NCBI GenBank assembly: GCA_964608095.1 | Contig: CAZSMK010000055.1 | Coordinates: 1 to 18,883, forward strand | Source: CAZSMK01 sp964608095 | GTDB lineage: Bacteria; Sumerlaeota; Sumerlaeia; MWCT01; JAGHBZ01 | Direction of reading: 5' to 3' | Length of the DNA stretch: 18,883 nucleotides | In this document: positions 15,936 through 18,883 of the stretch, piece after piece | How the letters are laid out: every line of letters begins with the position of its first letter | Position numbering within the stretch: position 1 is the first letter of the stretch | Made by a program: the position numbers and the translations under genes | Notes under the pieces: model-generated | Told to the model about the DNA's origin: nothing | Databases searched by the model: none | The model's input: the letters and a program-made list of their open reading frames with translations, nothing else

Positions 15936-17915
15936 ATGAAAAAAACGCTTGACGTATCCCGACAAAAAACAACAGGTGGAGCAATTAAAGATACGTTTCC
16001 CGGAAATAATTCAAAGAAGAAAAGAAACGCTATTTCACCTGTTCTCTTGAATAAAGAATTTCTAAGGACGGTTTTGAATCTGGTGGATGCCCTTATCCTC
16101 GTTTTTGACGCCCAGGGAAAGATAGTAATGATTAATGAAGCCGGCGAAGAAGAAACCGGCTATACCCTGGACGAACTCAGCACAAAAGGGGCGTGGGAAA
16201 TCTTTGGCGGAACAGATGAGACCTATAAGGCTCGTCAGGCGTACGAGAAACATTTCTCCCGGCAATCCCTTAAAAATTTCAAACGCGTGTTCATGGCGAA
16301 GGATGGAACTAAGAAACTGATCTCGTGGTCGACCAAGCGGCTTAAAGATAAAAACGGCGCTATCAACTACATTATCGCCACGGGCATTAATGTGACAGAG
16401 AGAGAACAGGCTGCACAGAGAATAAGGGCGCTCAGCCAGTTCCAGGAGAGCGTCATTGATAACGCTAATGTCTGGATCAATGTCCTCGACGAACACGCCA
16501 ATGTCGTAATCTGGAATAAAGCAGCGGAAGGGATAAGCGGCTATTCCCGCGATGAAATCATGGGAAATGGCATGATCTGGGGATTACTCTATCCAGAGCC
16601 GGAGTACCGAGAAGAGATAACGAGAAAAGCCGCTGCCATAATCGAACAGGGCGAGGTAGTCGAAAACTTCGAGACCACCATACAACGAAAAGACGGACAA
16701 AAAAGGACTATTTCCTGGCATTCGCAGAACTTGACCGATGAGCGGGGAAAACCGATCGGCAGTATTGCAATCGGCAGGGACATCACTGAACGCAAAGAAG
16801 CCATAGAAGCGATGCGCCGGGCTCGGGAAGAGCTGGAGAACCGCGTGCAAGAACGTACCGCAGAACTCCTGATATCCAACGAACGATTACGGCAGGAGAT
16901 AGCCGAACGGCTTCGAACAGAGGAAGCATTACGCAAGACGGAAATAGAAAAGATCACTATTCTCGAGAGTATTTCTGAACATGTGGTCTACCATAATCCT
17001 GACCTTAAAATCCTGTGGTGCAATATGGCGGCGGCGGAATCAGTGGGAAAGACTCCTGAGGAGCTCGTGGGAAGGCACTGCTATGAGATATGGCATGAGC
17101 GCACGAGTCCATGTCCCGGGTGCCCCGTAATTGAGGCTTTCAAAACAGGACACCCGGAGCAAAACGAAATTCACACCCCTGAGGGGCGAGTGTGGTTAAC
17201 GAGGGGATATCCTGTTCATGGGGCGGATGGCAATGTTAGCAACGCGGTCGAGGTGGCACTCGACATCACTCTCCTCAAACGTACCGAGGATAAACTCAGA
17301 AAGAGCCTCGAAAGCCTCGAGACCGCAATGGAGAGCACCATCAAGACTATCACACGGATCGTCGAAGCAAAAGACCCTTATACGGCGGGGCATCAGCAGC
17401 GCGTGGCACAACTGGCATGTGCTATTGCCATAGAAATGGGACTCGGGGAAGATATCATCAAATGTATTCATACCGCTGCACTGATTCACGATATAGGTAA
17501 AATCTACGTCCCCTCGGAAATCTTAAGCAAACCGGGGCCCTTGACCGAACCCGAAATCAATATAGTCAGAACTCACCCAAAAGGAAGCTATGATATTCTC
17601 AAAGACATAGAGTTTCCCTGGCCCATTGCAGAAATTGCGTATCAACATCATGAACGCCTTGACGGTTCCGGATATCCACGGGGCTTAAAAGGTGAAGAGA
17701 TTCGGCTGGAAGCGCGGATTCTCGGCGTGGCGGATGTCGTTGAGACCATCTCCTCTCACCGTCCTTACCGCCCAGCCATTGGCGTCGATGACGCACTCGA
17801 TGAAATCGAGACCAAAAAGAATCTTCTCTACGATGCGCACGTGGTCGAGTGCTGTCTACGTCTTTTCCGGGAGAAGGGATTCGAATTTGAAAAGACCGGC
17901 AACTCCCTCATCTAA
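15936..17915 (+). CDS. Triple-PAS HD-GYP protein, predicted cyclic di-GMP phosphodiesterase
   Basis: A 659-residue cytosolic signalling enzyme. Three PAS domains (about 45-160, 165-285 and 335-450) are followed by an HD-GYP hydrolase domain (about 455-645). A coiled coil (about 285-330, RAREELENRVQERTAELL) links PAS2 to PAS3. No membrane helix or receiver domain is present. HD-GYP residues are complete by eye: H486, H518-D519 in LIHDIGK, H547, H571-H572, GYP at 579-581 and D600. Family members of this type hydrolyse cyclic di-GMP to pGpG or GMP. PAS3 carries C382-Y and PCPGCPV (C393, C396), a cysteine pattern that could bind a metal or cofactor or sense redox state. The start has AGGAAGGA at 15918-15925. 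The gene probably forms its own transcript; no partner kinase or cyclase lies nearby. Confidence 0.92.
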   Translation: MKKTLDVSRQKTTGGAIKDTFPGNNSKKKRNAISPVLLNKEFLRTVLNLVDALILVFDAQGKIVMINEAGEEETGYTLDELSTKGAWEIFGGTDETYKARQAYEKHFSRQSLKNFKRVFMAKDGTKKLISWSTKRLKDKNGAINYIIATGINVTEREQAAQRIRALSQFQESVIDNANVWINVLDEHANVVIWNKAAEGISGYSRDEIMGNGMIWGLLYPEPEYREEITRKAAAIIEQGEVVENFETTIQRKDGQKRTISWHSQNLTDERGKPIGSIAIGRDITERKEAIEAMRRAREELENRVQERTAELLISNERLRQEIAERLRTEEALRKTEIEKITILESISEHVVYHNPDLKILWCNMAAAESVGKTPEELVGRHCYEIWHERTSPCPGCPVIEAFKTGHPEQNEIHTPEGRVWLTRGYPVHGADGNVSNAVEVALDITLLKRTEDKLRKSLESLETAMESTIKTITRIVEAKDPYTAGHQQRVAQLACAIAIEMGLGEDIIKCIHTAALIHDIGKIYVPSEILSKPGPLTEPEINIVRTHPKGSYDILKDIEFPWPIAEIAYQHHERLDGSGYPRGLKGEEIRLEARILGVADVVETISSHRPYRPAIGVDDALDEIETKKNLLYDAHVVECCLRLFREKGFEFEKTGNSLI

Positions 17916-18035
17916 CAGGGACGCTCATACACTTCCCTCATCTCTTCTCTCTACACTCGTTACGCTTTTTCCTTCCTGAAAGGTATTTATTTCAGTTACC
18001 ATACCTTTAGATTATATGATTCAGGGAGCATGCAC

Positions 18036-18046
18036 GGTTTGACCCC
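18036..18046 (+). repeat. GGTTTGACCCC motif upstream of ogg
   Basis: One base different from the copy at 15526-15536 and in the same orientation. It ends three bases before the ATG of the glycosylase gene, leaving no room for a normal ribosome site between them. Confidence 0.3.
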
Positions 18047-18049
18047 ACC

Positions 18050-18709
18050 ATGAAGGGTGCATTAACAAGACGTGAGCGTGAGTTACTCGAACATCATGCG
18101 TGTATATCATGTGAGATAGCATCGCGCCTTGACGATTTTAAATCTATCTGGGAGCACGGCGCCGATGAAAAAATTTTTATGGAACTCGCCTTTTGTCTAT
18201 TTACACCACAATCAAAAGCACAATCATGCTGGCATGCGGTAACTATCCTTTATGAGAAAAACCTCCTTTTTTCCTGTTCGCAAGAAGACGCGGTCAACGA
18301 TCTCAACATCGTCAGGTTCAAGAACAACAAAGCAGGATATCTCGTTGCGGCGCAAAAGATGTTTATGGCGTCCTCGTCCGATTCATTAAGAACGCGTTTG
18401 AAAGGTTTCTCATCACCGTTAGACGCACGTGATTGGCTCGTAGCAACAGTCAAGGGTCTCGGTTACAAGGAAGCGAGCCATTTTCTCAGGAACATCGGGT
18501 ATTCATTTGAACTCGCCATCCTGGACAGGCACATCCTAAAAAATCTCCATTACTACGACGTTGTGAGAAAGATCCCCGCCACACTCACAAGGAAACGATA
18601 TTTGCAAATAGAGCAAAAAATGCGGAGTTTTGCAGGGCACCTGGCGCTCCCTCTAAGCCATCTTGATTTTGTGCTCTGGTATAAAGAAGCGGGTCACATT
18701 TTTAAATAA
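18050..18709 (+). CDS. ogg: N-glycosylase/DNA lyase, archaeal-type Ogg2
   Basis: A 219-residue bifunctional base-excision repair enzyme that removes 8-oxoguanine from DNA and cleaves the abasic strand. It matches the Ogg2 branch of the helix-hairpin-helix superfamily: FCLFTPQSKAQSCW near residues 48-61, VRFKNNKAGYLVAAQKM near 88-104, hairpin and catalytic loop GLGYKEASHFLRNIGY (K140 as the nucleophile), ILDRHIL with catalytic D159, and LDFVLWYKEAGHIFK at the C-terminus, as is typical. There is no iron-sulfur cluster motif. The ATG is the only plausible start, since an in-frame stop lies at 18017-18019; no Shine-Dalgarno is visible. Ogg2 is best known in archaea and some thermophilic bacteria. 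The gene stands alone after the HD-GYP gene. Confidence 0.92.
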   Translation: MKGALTRRERELLEHHACISCEIASRLDDFKSIWEHGADEKIFMELAFCLFTPQSKAQSCWHAVTILYEKNLLFSCSQEDAVNDLNIVRFKNNKAGYLVAAQKMFMASSSDSLRTRLKGFSSPLDARDWLVATVKGLGYKEASHFLRNIGYSFELAILDRHILKNLHYYDVVRKIPATLTRKRYLQIEQKMRSFAGHLALPLSHLDFVLWYKEAGHIFK

Positions 18710-18883
18710 CCGAAATCTATCGCCGAGGTGCGGCTCGAGATACCACGGTAAAGTATTCTGAACCTTCCCCTGCTCAAAGTGAATACGGAGAGATTCGCGA
18801 AATAGGAGTTTTGCGGGAAACAATTAGACTAAACAATCGGTTTTAAGATTGAATGTTGTGCTCATTATTGTTGTAAGATACCG

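Noticed and set aside
17976..18008. Alternative hairpins CTGAAA/TTTCAG and AAAGGTA/TACCTTT after the HD-GYP gene
   Set aside because: They are AT-rich and short and have no T tract; a terminator or attenuator call is not supported.

Overview
The window looks like a piece of chromosome from a diderm (Gram-negative) bacterium, most likely an uncultured lineage. The main reasons are a type II secretion-type gene cluster (pseudopilins, assembly ATPase, inner-membrane protein), a GspA/ExeA-type ATPase with a periplasmic peptidoglycan-binding end, and a very large exported beta-helix protein. Base composition looks moderate. No rRNA, tRNA, CRISPR array or intact transposase was seen. The phylum cannot be fixed from this sequence; the mix (GHL10-type hydrolase, DUF1565/beta-helix giant, archaeal-type Ogg, PAS/HD-GYP) recalls candidate phyla such as Sumerlaeota, Hydrogenedentota or Omnitrophota, but that is only an impression.

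Layout. 1-1953 (+): the 3' end of a GHL10-type glycoside hydrolase-like gene with a C-terminal carboxypeptidase-regulatory-like domain, then a purine nucleoside phosphorylase. 2099-7626 (+): a tight secretion operon, gspI-gspJ-gspK-gspE-gspF, ending in an uncharacterised helical protein. gspF is split by a frameshift exactly at a run of nine C. 7743-12149 (-): a 1468-residue secreted protein with two successive DUF1565/beta-helix halves and two tandem copies of an unnamed C-terminal domain. 12150-12536: a gene-free stretch with a cluster of palindromes and a sigma-54-like promoter reading into the beta-helix gene. 12537-13127 (-): an unknown 196-residue protein. 13277-15145 (-): gspA. 15146-15935: a gene-free stretch with a small inverted-repeat structure and a GGTCTGACCCC motif. 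15936-17915 (+): a cytosolic three-PAS HD-GYP protein, predicted to degrade cyclic di-GMP. 18050-18709 (+): an archaeal-type Ogg2 8-oxoguanine DNA glycosylase/lyase.

How the genes may work together. GspE, GspF and the minor pseudopilins would drive an inner-membrane piston. GspA would help the secretin or another envelope part pass through peptidoglycan. The beta-helix giant, with its signal peptide and no membrane anchor, is a plausible surface or secreted cargo. The GspE N-terminus has an MshEN-like segment, a domain that binds cyclic di-GMP in some relatives, so the HD-GYP enzyme could feed into the same control circuit. These links are inferred from proximity. The secretin, GspC/L/M and the major pseudopilin GspG are not in this window.

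The points most worth a second look are the C9 frameshift in gspF, the tandem FGYW-type domains in the giant protein, the unknown helical partner at the end of the gsp operon, and the sigma-54-like promoter with upstream palindromes.
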